Origin: Anaerolineae bacterium
GTDB taxonomy: Bacteria > Chloroflexota > Anaerolineae > Aggregatilineales > Phototrophicaceae
DNA: 64,000 nucleotides
Assembly (NCBI GenBank): GCA_020849765.1
Contig: JADLAY010000024.1
Coordinates: 1 to 64,000, forward strand
Direction: 5' to 3'
In this document: positions 26,464 through 35,293 of the stretch, piece by piece
Layout: each line of letters begins with the position of its first letter
Numbering within the stretch: position 1 is the stretch's first letter
Position numbers and translations under genes: made by a program
Notes under the pieces: generated by a model
Seen by the model: only the letters and a program-made list of their open reading frames with translations
Told to the model about the DNA's origin: nothing
Database searches by the model: none

Positions 26464-28133
26464 CGTGCCCAGACCGGGCGGGCCGCGCCGTTGTCAAGCG
26501 TGAGCTGGTTGGCGTTGCCGCTTTCGACATCGACCAGCCACAGGCTGCCCTGGTAGACAAAACTGATGCTACCGCCGTCCGGACTCCAGGCGAATTCGCG
26601 CCCGCGCAGGCCGGGCTGGGCGCTGCTGGTCGGGAAGACGACGCGCGCATTGCTGCCGTCGCGGTCGGCCACGACCAGGTCGTACTCTGCGGATTCGCTG
26701 ATGCTGTTGTTGATGCTGCGTGCGCGCAGGTAGGCGATGTTCTGGCTGATGCTGGCGCCTTCCTCGTCGGTGACGGGCGGCGAATACTCTGGCGTCGACC
26801 AGATGCCGGCGTTCTGCGCGATATCGACGCTGAACTCGCCCGTGACGTTGGCCACGGCCACGTGGAAGGCCGGGCTGGTCTCCGGCGGCTCGCTGCCGAT
26901 CGGGTTGCCGTGGACGGTCGTCAGCAGCAGTTGGTCGTCAGCCGACCACGAGATGTGGGCGCGCCACGACCACGACTGCGGCGAATTGAACGGCGTGTAG
27001 CTGACCAGCGGCTCGAACTCGCCGGTCTCCAGATCGATCAGGCCGACGCCGTTGGCGCGCGCGTAGGCGAGCTGCGTGCCATCCGGCGACCAGGCGAAAC
27101 CGGTGCCCCACCATCCGGCAAAACCACCGCTGTTGTTTTCGACCACGCGCTCCGGCGTCAGCAGTTCGCCGCTGCCGGGGTCGATGCGCACCAGCCACAG
27201 GTCGTTATAGGCCTGCCAGCCGGGCGGCGTGCTGCGCGGTTCCGCCGTGGAGTAGGCGATGGTGTTCTCACGGCCGGGCACCCACTCGGCATAGAGCACG
27301 TTGGTCAGCGGCAGTTCGATCGGGTCGGCCTCGCTGTCGGTGTCCGCGATCAGATAGAGCCGGTTGGAGAAGCCGCCCGTTTCCGAGGGCGTCGCGCGCG
27401 AGAACAGCAGGCGCTGCCCATCCGGCGACAGGCTGAAGACGCGCCCGTCGATATCGCCGGTGCTGGTCAGGAAGCGGCGCGTGGTGCTGCTGCCGCTCAT
27501 GACCCAGACGTTGTTGTTGTTGATGTAGGCGAGCGTGCCAGGGATGCTGACCGGGTCGAGCGCGCCGACCGGCCCGACGAAGACGACCTCGTCGACCGGC
27601 GCGGAGACGACCGTGCGGCTGACCTCCTGCCGATCTGCGCGTTCGCCGTCACGGATCTGCACACGGTAGCAGATCTGCGTCGCGCCGTTCTGGCCCGCCT
27701 GACCGATGCGCTCCTCGCCGGGCTGCATCCCTTCGTAGGGGACGGTCTGGCGGCGGTAGGGCACGTCGATGTTCTCGCACTCCTGCTCTTCGCGCACGCG
27801 GACGACCGTCACGCGCATGCCGTCGGCGATCTGCGAGAAGGTTGGCGGGTTGACGTCGTCGATCTCGCCGAGCGTCACGTCGGCATCACGCAGGAATTCG
27901 GCGACGGTGATCGGCGCGTCGTAGGTGAACGAGCGCTCGCGGCCATCGACCACCAGCGAGACGATGATCTCCGGCGTTTCGGTCGTCGTCGTGCAGCTCG
28001 CCATCACGGCGATCAGCAGCGCGAGGATCGAGACATACAAAGCAGCGCGCGCCCATGCCGGGCGAACGCCCAAACTCATTTCAGGCATACGATCAAGAAC
28101 TTTGCTGTGTTGCATAAGCGCAAATTGAACCAC
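26460..28133 (-). CDS. Lipoprotein with DUF348/G5-like N-terminus and beta-propeller
   Basis: Up to 557 residues; Met codons at 28133, 28115 and 28088 all precede the membrane segment, so the start is uncertain. A hydrophobic stretch ends in a lipobox (LIAVMASC). Next come a DUF348-like ubiquitin-fold segment (SLVVDGRERSFTYDAPITVAEFL) and a G5-like stretch (NIDVPYRRQTVPYEGMQPGEER), both known from peptidoglycan/polysaccharide-binding proteins. The rest is a TolB/PD40-type propeller with repeated blades (FSLSPDGQRLLFSR, FAWSPDGTQLAYAR, FAWSPDGGSISFVY). Translationally coupled to the glycosidase/O-antigen ligase fusion, so probably an extracytoplasmic partner. Confidence 0.85.
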   Translation of the reverse strand: MVQFALMQHSKVLDRMPEMSLGVRPAWARAALYVSILALLIAVMASCTTTTETPEIIVSLVVDGRERSFTYDAPITVAEFLRDADVTLGEIDDVNPPTFSQIADGMRVTVVRVREEQECENIDVPYRRQTVPYEGMQPGEERIGQAGQNGATQICYRVQIRDGERADRQEVSRTVVSAPVDEVVFVGPVGALDPVSIPGTLAYINNNNVWVMSGSSTTRRFLTSTGDIDGRVFSLSPDGQRLLFSRATPSETGGFSNRLYLIADTDSEADPIELPLTNVLYAEWVPGRENTIAYSTAEPRSTPPGWQAYNDLWLVRIDPGSGELLTPERVVENNSGGFAGWWGTGFAWSPDGTQLAYARANGVGLIDLETGEFEPLVSYTPFNSPQSWSWRAHISWSADDQLLLTTVHGNPIGSEPPETSPAFHVAVANVTGEFSVDIAQNAGIWSTPEYSPPVTDEEGASISQNIAYLRARSINNSISESAEYDLVVADRDGSNARVVFPTSSAQPGLRGREFAWSPDGGSISFVYQGSLWLVDVESGNANQLTLDNGAARPVWAR

Positions 28134-28313
28134 AAACTGCGCAAAGCGCCAAGGTGGCGGCGGGCTGGATCGCCGATGCCTCTATCTCCTTTACGTGGTT
28201 GTGGGGGGCACAGTCGCATAGGTTTGCGCACACAAACACATCGCCCGCCCGTCGTCAGGAACGTTTCGGTTGGGCTGGCACAGTGAGAATCCGCCTTCAA
28301 GGCATCTGATCGG

Positions 28314-28342
28314 GTAAGGGCTTGGCATCGCCAAGCCCCTAC
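28314..28342. repeat. Family-A palindrome
   Basis: GTAAGGGCTTGGC / GCCAAGCCCCTAC with loop ATC. Confidence 0.7.
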
Positions 28343-28439
28343 GGATCACAATGGTTTAGTCGGGATGAGCCCGCTCTCCTGCGTACCTGCTCGTGAATCT
28401 CTGGCGGCCTGTCACAGGCCGCCCTCCATAAGTCACAGG

Positions 28440-28471
28440 CTAAGGGCCAAAAGCCAATCGCCAACAGCCCT
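28440..28471 (-). repeat. TTGGC heptad array at a gene end
   Basis: Minus strand: AGGGCTG, TTGGCGA, TTGGCTT, TTGGCCC, TTAGCCT, beginning immediately after the stop codon of the PKD lipoprotein. Confidence 0.75.
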
Positions 28472-31400
28472 TTACGGCAGATAATTCTGGCGGATGTCCG
28501 TCAGCAGGGCGATCAGCGCTTCGTTGACGGCATTGGCGCCGTACTGGCCCGTCTCCGACGCGTTCAGGTCGCCTGCGCCGTTGGGCGAGACGCTCAGGTT
28601 GACGCCGTCGCTCAAGCCATTGTTGGGCAACTGCGTCAGCAGCAGCCACTGGTTGAGCACCGGCACGTTGTTACTGTTCGCCACGTCGACGATCTGCTCG
28701 TTGATGGCTTGCAGGCGGTCGGCGGGGATGTCCGAGCGCGGCGGCGCGGTCATCAGCACCGGCACGACGTTGGCAGCCCTGGCCGTGTCCACGATCTGCT
28801 GCAGCTGCGTGCGGAACGTGTTGATGTCCGTCCCCATGGCCGCGTCGTTTGCGCCGACGTCGATCAGGACGACGCTCGGCGCCAGCGAACGCAGCTCGCA
28901 CTGGAGCGGATTTTCACCCGCATTGCAGTTCGGGTTGGCGCTGGCCGGGTTGAGCAGATTGGCCGCCGTCCCTGCATCGAAGGCCGCACCACTGCCATAG
29001 TTGAAGCTGGTGAAGCCGCCGATGTTGGTCGAGTTGAAGGCGTCGACCGTCTGCTGGTAGGCCGGGTCCGGGATCGAGTAGGTGCCGCCCGGCGCGAACG
29101 GATCGAGCAGGTTCGGATTGCTGATGTACTGATCGCCCGCGGTGGCGAACACGTAGGCGTTGTTGCCCGCCTGGATGCCCAGGTTGATCGTGTTGCTCAC
29201 CGTCGGCGCCAGCGCCTGCGAGGTGACGTCCGGCTGCACCGGCGTCGTATCGACGATTGACGGCTGCTGCGGCGCCTCGGCCACCGTGACCGTCTCACTG
29301 TAGGTATTCGACTGCGCGTTGGCGGAGTTGGTCACCGTCAGCGACACGGAGTAGTCCCCACCGCCGCCGTAGGCGTGCGCCGGGTTCGACTCGTTGCTGG
29401 TGGTGCCATCGCCAAAGTCCCAGGCGAAGGTGTCATAGTCGCCCGTCGACGCATTGGTGAACTGGATCGTCAGCGGGTTGTTCGGGTCGGCCGCCCAGGT
29501 GAACGAGGCGGTCGGCGGCTGCACAGGCGCCTCGACGGTCACGTCGAGCGAGTAGCTGGCCGGGACGCCGTCGGTGCCGGTGACGGACAACGTCACCGTG
29601 TAGGTGCCACCCGCGCCGTACGTGTGAGCCGGCGCGAAGTCGGAGCTGGTGATGCCGTCACCGAAGTTCCACTCGTAACCGATGATGTCGCCGGTCGAGT
29701 CGTTGGTGAACTGCACGGTCAGCGGGTCGTTGACCGGGTCGACGACCACAGCACTGAAGAGCGCTTCCGGCGCCGTCACGGGCTGCTCAACCGTGATCGT
29801 CTCGCTGTAAGTATCCAGCTGCCCATTGGCCGAGTTGGTCACCGTCAGCGACACGTTGTAGCTGCCACCTCCGGCGTAGGTATGGGACGGGTTGCCTTCA
29901 CTGCTGAAGTTACCGTCGCCGAAGTCCCAGGTATAGGTATCGTAGCTGCCCGCCGAGTCGTCCAGGAACTGGATCGTCAGCGGGTCATCCGGCGCCGGTG
30001 CCCACTTGAAGCTCGCCGTCGGCGCGACTGCCTGCTGCTGGACGTTGATCGTCTCGCTGTACGAGTCGAGCTGTCCATTGGCGGAGTTGGTCACCGTCAG
30101 CGTGACGTTGAAGCTGCCGCCCGCGCCATAGGTGTGGAGCGGATTGGCATCGCTGCCGGTGGTGCCATCGCCAAAGTCCCAGGCGAAGCTGTCGTAGTCG
30201 CCGGTCGAGCCGTTGGTGAACTGAATCGCCTGCGTGTTGCTTTGGTCGGCAACCCAGGTGAAGAAGGCATCCGGCGGCACGGCGGGCTGCTGGACGCTGA
30301 TCGTCTCGCTGTAGCTATCCGACTCGCCAGTACCGGAGTTCGACACCGTGAGCGTGACGTTGAAGCTGCCGCCCGCGCCGTAGGTGTGGAGCGGACTGTT
30401 GTCGCTGCCGGTGGTGCCGTCGCCGAAGTCCCAGGCGACACTATCGTAATCGCCGGTCGACGTATTGGTGAACTGGATCGTCGCCGGGTTGATCGGGTCG
30501 ACGGCCCAGGTGAAACCGGCACTCGGCGGCACGGCGGGCGCCTGGACGGTGATCGTCTCGACGTAGTTGTCGTCACCGCCTGGGCCGCTGACCGACAGGC
30601 TGACGGTGTAATCGCCAGGACCACCGTAGGCATGCTGTGGGCTGACGTCGTTGCTGGTCGTGCCGTCGCCGAAATCCCAGCCGTAACTGGTGATGTCGCC
30701 GGTCGACTCGTTGTTGAACTGGATTGCCAGCGGGTTATTCGAGTCCGCCAGCCAGGTGAAGAAGGCGTCCGACGGCACTGCCGGCTCCTGGACGTTGATC
30801 GTCTCGCTGTAGGTATCCGACTGCGCGTTGGCGGAGTTGGTCACGACCAGCGTGACGGTGTAATCGCCGCCCGCGCCGTACGTGTGCGCCGGATTGGCTT
30901 CGTTGGTGAAGTTGCCGTCGCCGAAGTCCCAGGCGATGGTGTCGTAATCGCCGGTCGATTCGTTGGTGAAGCCGACTGCGAGCGGATTGTTCGCGTCGGG
31001 CAGCCAGGTGAAGAACGCCGCGGGCGCCACTGCGGGCGGCTGCACGTTGATGACCTCGCTGTAGCTATCGCTGCCGCCGGGGCCGGACACGGTCAACTGC
31101 ACTTCGTAGTTGGCCGCCGCCGCGAAGGTGTGCGCCGGGTTCTGCTCGGTGCTGGTCTGGCCGTCGCCGAAGTCCCAACTGTAACTGTCGATGCTGCCGG
31201 TCGAGGCGTTGGTGAACTGGTAGGCGAGCGGGTTGCTGGCATCGGCCACGTACGTGAACGAGGCGCTGGCCGGCGTCGCGACGCTGACCGTCTCGCTGTA
31301 GCTATCGACACCGCCAGGGCCGCTGACGTTCAGCGTGACCGGGTAGCTGCCGCCGCTGCCATAGACATGCTGCGGGTTCTCCTCAGTGCTGCTCTGGCCG

Positions 31401-33553
31401 TCGCCAAAGTCCCATAGATAGGTGTCGATGTCACCGCTGGAGCCATTGTTGAAGTTGATCGCCAGCAGATTGCTCGCGTCGGCGGCCCAGGTGAAAGAGG
31501 CCGAGACCGGGCTGGCGAGCGTGACGACCGTATCGACCGAGTCGATGCCGCCAGGGCCCTGCACGGTCAGCGTGACGGGGTAGCCGCCGCCGCTGCCGTA
31601 GGTGTGCAGCGGGTTCTCGTCGGTGCTGGTGGTGCTGTCGCCGAAGGCCCAGCTATAGCTGGTGATGTCGCCGGTCGACGTGTTGGTGAACTGCACCGCC
31701 AGCGGATTGGCCGGATCGACGGCGAAGGTGAACGACGCGCTGACCGGCGTGGCGACGTCAATCGTCTCGACGTAGTTGGTGTCGCCGCCAGGGCCGCTCA
31801 CGGACAGGCTGACGGTGTAGCTGCCGCCGCCGCCGTAGGTGTGCTGCGGGTTGACGTCGTTGCTGGTGGCGCCATCGCCGAAGTCCCAGCCGTTGCTGTT
31901 GATATCGCCCGCAGATTGGTTGGTGAAGTTGATCACCAGCGGGTTGCTCGGGTCAGGCGCCCAGGTGAAGTAGGCGCTGACCGGCTGCGCGACGAAGGCG
32001 GGCATCGTGGTTTCATTGCTGCCGCCAGGGCCAAAGGCGACCAGACGGACGGTGTACGATCCGCCGGTGCTGTAAGTGTGCGTCGGGTTGGCATCGACGC
32101 TGGTCGCGCCATCGCCGAAGTCCCACTGGTAGCCGCTGATGTCACCGGTCGTGGTGTTGGTGAACTGGATCGTCAGCGGGTCGCTCGGCGATGCGCTGTA
32201 AGTGAACGAGGGCACCGGCGCCGGAATTGGCGTCGAGGATGGCGGGACAGGCGTTGCCGTCGGCGGAATGGCTGACGGCGTGATCGTCGGTGGGACGGGT
32301 GTCACCGTCGGTGGCACCGGCGTATTGGTTGGCACGACTGCGACTTCGGTCGCCGTGTTGGCGGGGGTGATCGTCGGCGGGACGGGTGTCACTGTCGGCG
32401 GCACGGGCGTGTTGGTCGGGATCGACGGATTGATGACGGTGATCGGCTTGGTCACAGTCGACGAGCCGCCAGGGCCGGTCACGGTCAGGAACACGTTGTA
32501 GGTGCCCGCTGCCGCGAACGTGTGCACGGGGTTCTGCTGATCACTGGTGCCGCCGTCACTGAAGTTCCAGGCATAGGTGTTCACCGTGCCTGTCGAGGTG
32601 TTCGTGAACTGGACGACGAGCGGTGCATTGCCCGTTGCGGGGTTGGCCTCGAAGTTGGCATTGGGCGCGTTCGGCGCCTGTGCGTTGATCTGCTGGGCCA
32701 CGTTGGACGAGCCTCCGGGGCCACTCACGGTCAGCGTCACGGTGTAGAGACCTGGGCTGTTGAACGTGTGCACCGGGTTGATCTCGGTGCTCGACGAGCT
32801 ATCGCCGAAGTTCCACTGGTAGCTCGTGATCTGGCCGCTCGACTGGTTGGTGAAGCGTACCGTCAGCGGCACCTGGCCGCTCACACGATCGAGCGTGAAG
32901 GCTGCGATCGGGCGCGGGATGTTGGGCGTCGCCGAAGGCTGCGGCGTGGGCACGCGGTTCTGGACGCGGATGTTATTGACGACGGTCGTCAGCGTGGTGC
33001 CATCGCGCAGGTAGACGCGCAAACGCACCTGGTAGGTGCCGTCGTTGACGTTGGTCGTGTTCCAGATGCCGAGCAAGCCGTTGAGCACGGGTGTTTGCAC
33101 GGCGCCGGTCGCCGGGAACCACAGATTGCCGGGGTTCGGGTCCGGGCCGAATTCGATTTGATATTGCAGGAAGTTGGGATGGACTGCCGCGCCAATCACC
33201 TGGACGTTCCCGGCGATGACGTTGCCGGGCACGGGTGACAGGATGACGATGCTGATGGGTAGCGGCGTCGGGCTGGGCTGCTGCGGCTGGATGGGCGGGC
33301 GGACAGCGGTCGGCACACTGCCAATCGTCGTCGGCTGGCCCGCCGGAACGGTGACACCCGGCAGCGGCGTCGGGATGCCGCTGGTCGATTGCGGCGTGCG
33401 CGTTGGCGGTAAGGTGAACGCCGGGCTGGGTGTGGTGTCGATGGGTTCGCTCGTCACATCGCCGCCGGTCAGGTTACAGCCGGCGACGACCAGCGCCAGC
33501 AGCACCAGGGCGAACAGCGTGGCGAGACGTGGAGTTCGCATAAACGATTTCAT
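28472..33553 (-). CDS. Giant lipoprotein: Ig-like, 14 PKD domains, degenerate SGNH domain
   Basis: 1693 residues from the ATG at 33553 (AAAGG 7 bases upstream). Lipobox LALVVAGC; an Ig-like domain (~60-190); PKD domains 1-2 (~213-371); a TP-rich linker; PKD domains 3-14 (~446-1427), each with the WDFGDG core and HTYG. The C-terminal ~250 residues follow SGNH-hydrolase layout: VLIDVGANDAAMG matches the Asn block, but the first block reads AGDQYIS rather than GDS, and the last block SDGVNLS lacks the usual His. The catalytic Ser and His therefore appear lost, suggesting a binding or structural role. Probably a long surface stalk. Confidence 0.88.
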   Translation of the reverse strand: MKSFMRTPRLATLFALVLLALVVAGCNLTGGDVTSEPIDTTPSPAFTLPPTRTPQSTSGIPTPLPGVTVPAGQPTTIGSVPTAVRPPIQPQQPSPTPLPISIVILSPVPGNVIAGNVQVIGAAVHPNFLQYQIEFGPDPNPGNLWFPATGAVQTPVLNGLLGIWNTTNVNDGTYQVRLRVYLRDGTTLTTVVNNIRVQNRVPTPQPSATPNIPRPIAAFTLDRVSGQVPLTVRFTNQSSGQITSYQWNFGDSSSSTEINPVHTFNSPGLYTVTLTVSGPGGSSNVAQQINAQAPNAPNANFEANPATGNAPLVVQFTNTSTGTVNTYAWNFSDGGTSDQQNPVHTFAAAGTYNVFLTVTGPGGSSTVTKPITVINPSIPTNTPVPPTVTPVPPTITPANTATEVAVVPTNTPVPPTVTPVPPTITPSAIPPTATPVPPSSTPIPAPVPSFTYSASPSDPLTIQFTNTTTGDISGYQWDFGDGATSVDANPTHTYSTGGSYTVRLVAFGPGGSNETTMPAFVAQPVSAYFTWAPDPSNPLVINFTNQSAGDINSNGWDFGDGATSNDVNPQHTYGGGGSYTVSLSVSGPGGDTNYVETIDVATPVSASFTFAVDPANPLAVQFTNTSTGDITSYSWAFGDSTTSTDENPLHTYGSGGGYPVTLTVQGPGGIDSVDTVVTLASPVSASFTWAADASNLLAINFNNGSSGDIDTYLWDFGDGQSSTEENPQHVYGSGGSYPVTLNVSGPGGVDSYSETVSVATPASASFTYVADASNPLAYQFTNASTGSIDSYSWDFGDGQTSTEQNPAHTFAAAANYEVQLTVSGPGGSDSYSEVINVQPPAVAPAAFFTWLPDANNPLAVGFTNESTGDYDTIAWDFGDGNFTNEANPAHTYGAGGDYTVTLVVTNSANAQSDTYSETINVQEPAVPSDAFFTWLADSNNPLAIQFNNESTGDITSYGWDFGDGTTSNDVSPQHAYGGPGDYTVSLSVSGPGGDDNYVETITVQAPAVPPSAGFTWAVDPINPATIQFTNTSTGDYDSVAWDFGDGTTGSDNSPLHTYGAGGSFNVTLTVSNSGTGESDSYSETISVQQPAVPPDAFFTWVADQSNTQAIQFTNGSTGDYDSFAWDFGDGTTGSDANPLHTYGAGGSFNVTLTVTNSANGQLDSYSETINVQQQAVAPTASFKWAPAPDDPLTIQFLDDSAGSYDTYTWDFGDGNFSSEGNPSHTYAGGGSYNVSLTVTNSANGQLDTYSETITVEQPVTAPEALFSAVVVDPVNDPLTVQFTNDSTGDIIGYEWNFGDGITSSDFAPAHTYGAGGTYTVTLSVTGTDGVPASYSLDVTVEAPVQPPTASFTWAADPNNPLTIQFTNASTGDYDTFAWDFGDGTTSNESNPAHAYGGGGDYSVSLTVTNSANAQSNTYSETVTVAEAPQQPSIVDTTPVQPDVTSQALAPTVSNTINLGIQAGNNAYVFATAGDQYISNPNLLDPFAPGGTYSIPDPAYQQTVDAFNSTNIGGFTSFNYGSGAAFDAGTAANLLNPASANPNCNAGENPLQCELRSLAPSVVLIDVGANDAAMGTDINTFRTQLQQIVDTARAANVVPVLMTAPPRSDIPADRLQAINEQIVDVANSNNVPVLNQWLLLTQLPNNGLSDGVNLSVSPNGAGDLNASETGQYGANAVNEALIALLTDIRQNYLP
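29260..32930 (-). repeat. Tandem PKD-encoding repeats
   Basis: Fourteen repeats of about 240 bases within the giant lipoprotein gene. Neighbouring units such as those at about 30040-30290 and 30290-30540 are especially alike at the DNA level, suggesting recent duplication or gene conversion. Confidence 0.8.
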
Positions 33554-33744
33554 AACGCGCCTTTTTGAGTTTCGTGTCTCTCTACGCTTAATTATGCACG
33601 ATTTACTCACAAACGGCATCCGACCGTTGGGGGATAGGCGGCTGGGCGTGTTCATCCAGTTGGCGAAGCGAATAAGCAGGTTAGCGCATGAGCGCATTAG
33701 CCGAGGCGTGGCCATAAATCGTTATGACCTCTATTGCCTTTTTG

Positions 33745-33812
33745 CCCTCACCCTAAATCCCTCTCCCTGATGGCGAGGGACTTTCAAAACCGAATTTTCT
33801 CCCCTTCGCCCT
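33745..33812. repeat. Family-D repeat, left part (interrupted copy)
   Basis: Reverse-orientation copy of the element at 7182-7280, ending CCCCTTCGCCCT where the insertion sequence begins. The remaining part resumes at 35105. Confidence 0.75.
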
Positions 33813-35099
33813 TGTATAGACCGGGGACATGGGTGAGACATGTTCGGAGACATAGGTAACAGATTCGGAAGAGAATAGAGGCATCGTCACAGTCCTACAA
33901 TAGGAGGTGGCAGATGCCCTGGAAGGATCTGACCGCCATGTCCCAACGAGAAGTGTTCATCCAGGAAGTCCAAACCGGAGAGCAGCCCTTTGCAGCCGTG
34001 TGTCGCGCCTACGGCATCAGCCCGAAAACGGGCTACAAGTGGCGAGCACGCTATGAGCAGGAAGGGGTCGCCGGGTTGCGTGACCGCTCGCGCCGCCCGC
34101 ACCATGCGCCTGAGCAGACCCCCGCAGCTGTGGAAGCAGTGATTGTGGAGGCACGTGACGCGCATCCCGCCTGGGGGGCACGCAAGCTCAAGGCATGGTT
34201 GCTCAGGCAAGGCCATCAAGACTTGCCCGCTGTGAGTACCATCACCGCCATCTTGCGTCGGTATGGGCGTCTCGACCCCGACCGATGTGCCGCCCAACGC
34301 CCCTACACGCGCTTCGAGCAGCCCCACCCCAATGCCTTGTGGCAAATGGATTTCAAGGGCGATTGGCCGCTGCCCAATGGACATCGCTGCTATCCTTTGA
34401 CCGTACTGGATGACCATTCGCGTTACCTGCTCCAACTCCACGCCTGCGCGAACACCCGTACTCAAACCGTACAAACAGCGCTGACCGCCACCTTGCGTTC
34501 CTATGGCTTGCCAGACCGCATGTTGATGGACAATGGCACCCCCTGGGGCGACGGCGCCCAAACGCCCTACACCACCTTGACCGTCTGGCTCTTGCGTCTC
34601 GGCATCGCCGTCTCACATGGGCGTCCTTACCATCCCCAGACCCAGGGCAAGGACGAGCGCTTGCATCGCACTCTCAATGAAGAACTCCTGCGTTATACCC
34701 AGGCGGACAGCCTGCTCGCCTGGCAAGCACACTTTGACCAGTGGCGTTTGGCTTACAACCACCAGCGTCCTCACCAGGCTCTCGGCGATGTCACCCCCGA
34801 TTCCCGTTACCAACCCAGCCCGCGTCCTTTCCCGGCGACGCTGCCCACCCTCGTCTATCCCGACGCTCTGTCCGTGCGTCACGTCGATGCCAGTGGCCGG
34901 TTCACTTTCCAAGGCCGTATCTTTCGCCTCGGCAAAGCTTTTCGTCACCAGCCTATCGGGCTTGCCTTCGACCCGCTCACCGATGGCGTGCTCCACGTCT
35001 TCTATGCCCAGTTTCGTGTCCGTTCTTTTGACCTCCGTGAGGTATCCTAGTGTTACCTATGTCTCCGAACATCTGTTACCTATCTCCCCGGTCAGTACA
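33813..35099 (+). mobile_element. IS481-family insertion sequence, complete (1287 bp)
   Basis: Terminal inverted repeats of 49 bases (33813-33861 and 35051-35099) match at 42 positions and begin TGTA...; the inner 19 bases, including GGAGACATAGGTAACA, are perfect. GCCCT is duplicated on both sides (33808-33812 and 35100-35104). A single transposase gene fills the element. Joining the flanks at GCCCT rebuilds an uninterrupted family-D repeat, which proves the insertion point. Confidence 0.93.
33914..35050 (+). CDS. IS481-family DDE transposase
   Basis: 378 residues. An N-terminal helix-turn-helix (CRAYGISPKTGYKWRARYEQEG, ~30-51) binds the terminal repeats. The integrase core has Asp146 (WQMDFKGDW), Asp206 (MLMDNGTPWG) and Glu248 (GKDERLHRTLNEE), the DDE triad of IS481 transposases. 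AGGAGGTGG precedes the ATG by 4-8 bases. The stop codon is immediately next to the right terminal repeat. The frame is open and all catalytic residues are present, so the element could be active. The C-terminal region (FRLGKAFRHQPIGL) is typical of the family. Confidence 0.95.
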   Translation: MPWKDLTAMSQREVFIQEVQTGEQPFAAVCRAYGISPKTGYKWRARYEQEGVAGLRDRSRRPHHAPEQTPAAVEAVIVEARDAHPAWGARKLKAWLLRQGHQDLPAVSTITAILRRYGRLDPDRCAAQRPYTRFEQPHPNALWQMDFKGDWPLPNGHRCYPLTVLDDHSRYLLQLHACANTRTQTVQTALTATLRSYGLPDRMLMDNGTPWGDGAQTPYTTLTVWLLRLGIAVSHGRPYHPQTQGKDERLHRTLNEELLRYTQADSLLAWQAHFDQWRLAYNHQRPHQALGDVTPDSRYQPSPRPFPATLPTLVYPDALSVRHVDASGRFTFQGRIFRLGKAFRHQPIGLAFDPLTDGVLHVFYAQFRVRSFDLREVS

Positions 35100-35131
35100 G
35101 CCCTAAGGGAGAATGGGCCGGGGGACGAGGG
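35100..35131. repeat. Family-D repeat, right part plus target duplication
   Basis: GCCCT is the duplicated target (35100-35104). AAGGGAGAATGGGCCGGGGG then continues the interrupted copy, matching the reverse complement of 7182-7215. Confidence 0.75.
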
Positions 35132-35205
35132 TTGACAGTGGCGGAACTGAATTATGACCGACTCTCAATTCACCTTGGCAAGGAGCGGACAGCGTCTGTT
35201 TCGAT

Positions 35206-35260
35206 GTAGGGGCATGGCGTCGCCATGCCCGCCGCGGGCGACCCACCGGGTCGCCCCTAC
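35206..35260. repeat. Double family-A palindrome
   Basis: GTAGGGGCATGGCGTCGCCA TGCCC joined to GGGCGACCCACCGGGTCGCC CCTAC. Confidence 0.8.
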
Positions 35261-35261
35261 A

Positions 35262-35293
35262 GCCAGAAGCCGACCGCCAATGCCAACCGCCGT
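35262..35293 (-). repeat. TTGGC-type heptad array at a gene end
   Basis: Minus strand: degenerate units TTGGCAT, TGGCGGT, CGGCTTC, TGGCTG, starting right after the kinase stop codon. Confidence 0.6.

Larger units (their letters stand above)
28134..28471. other. Intergenic region with palindromes and a heptad array
   Basis: This 338-base gap holds a GTAAGGGCTTGG...CCCTAC palindrome (28314-28342), a GGCGGCCTGTCACAGGCCGC C hairpin (28403-28423) and a heptad array (28440-28471). No gene supported. Confidence 0.5.

Noticed and set aside
24535..26556. Long plus-strand open frame opposite the glycosidase/O-antigen ligase fusion
   Set aside because: Arg/Gly/Ala-rich translation without any domain; a by-product of high GC in the antisense of a well-supported gene.
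29375..31417. 680-residue plus-strand open frame opposite the PKD repeats
   Set aside because: Its repetitive Arg/Val/Gly pattern mirrors the PKD repeats on the other strand; no ribosome site or known domain.
29260..32930. CRISPR-like array
   Set aside because: The repeats are coding PKD domains of about 240 bases in one open frame, not short repeats with unique spacers.
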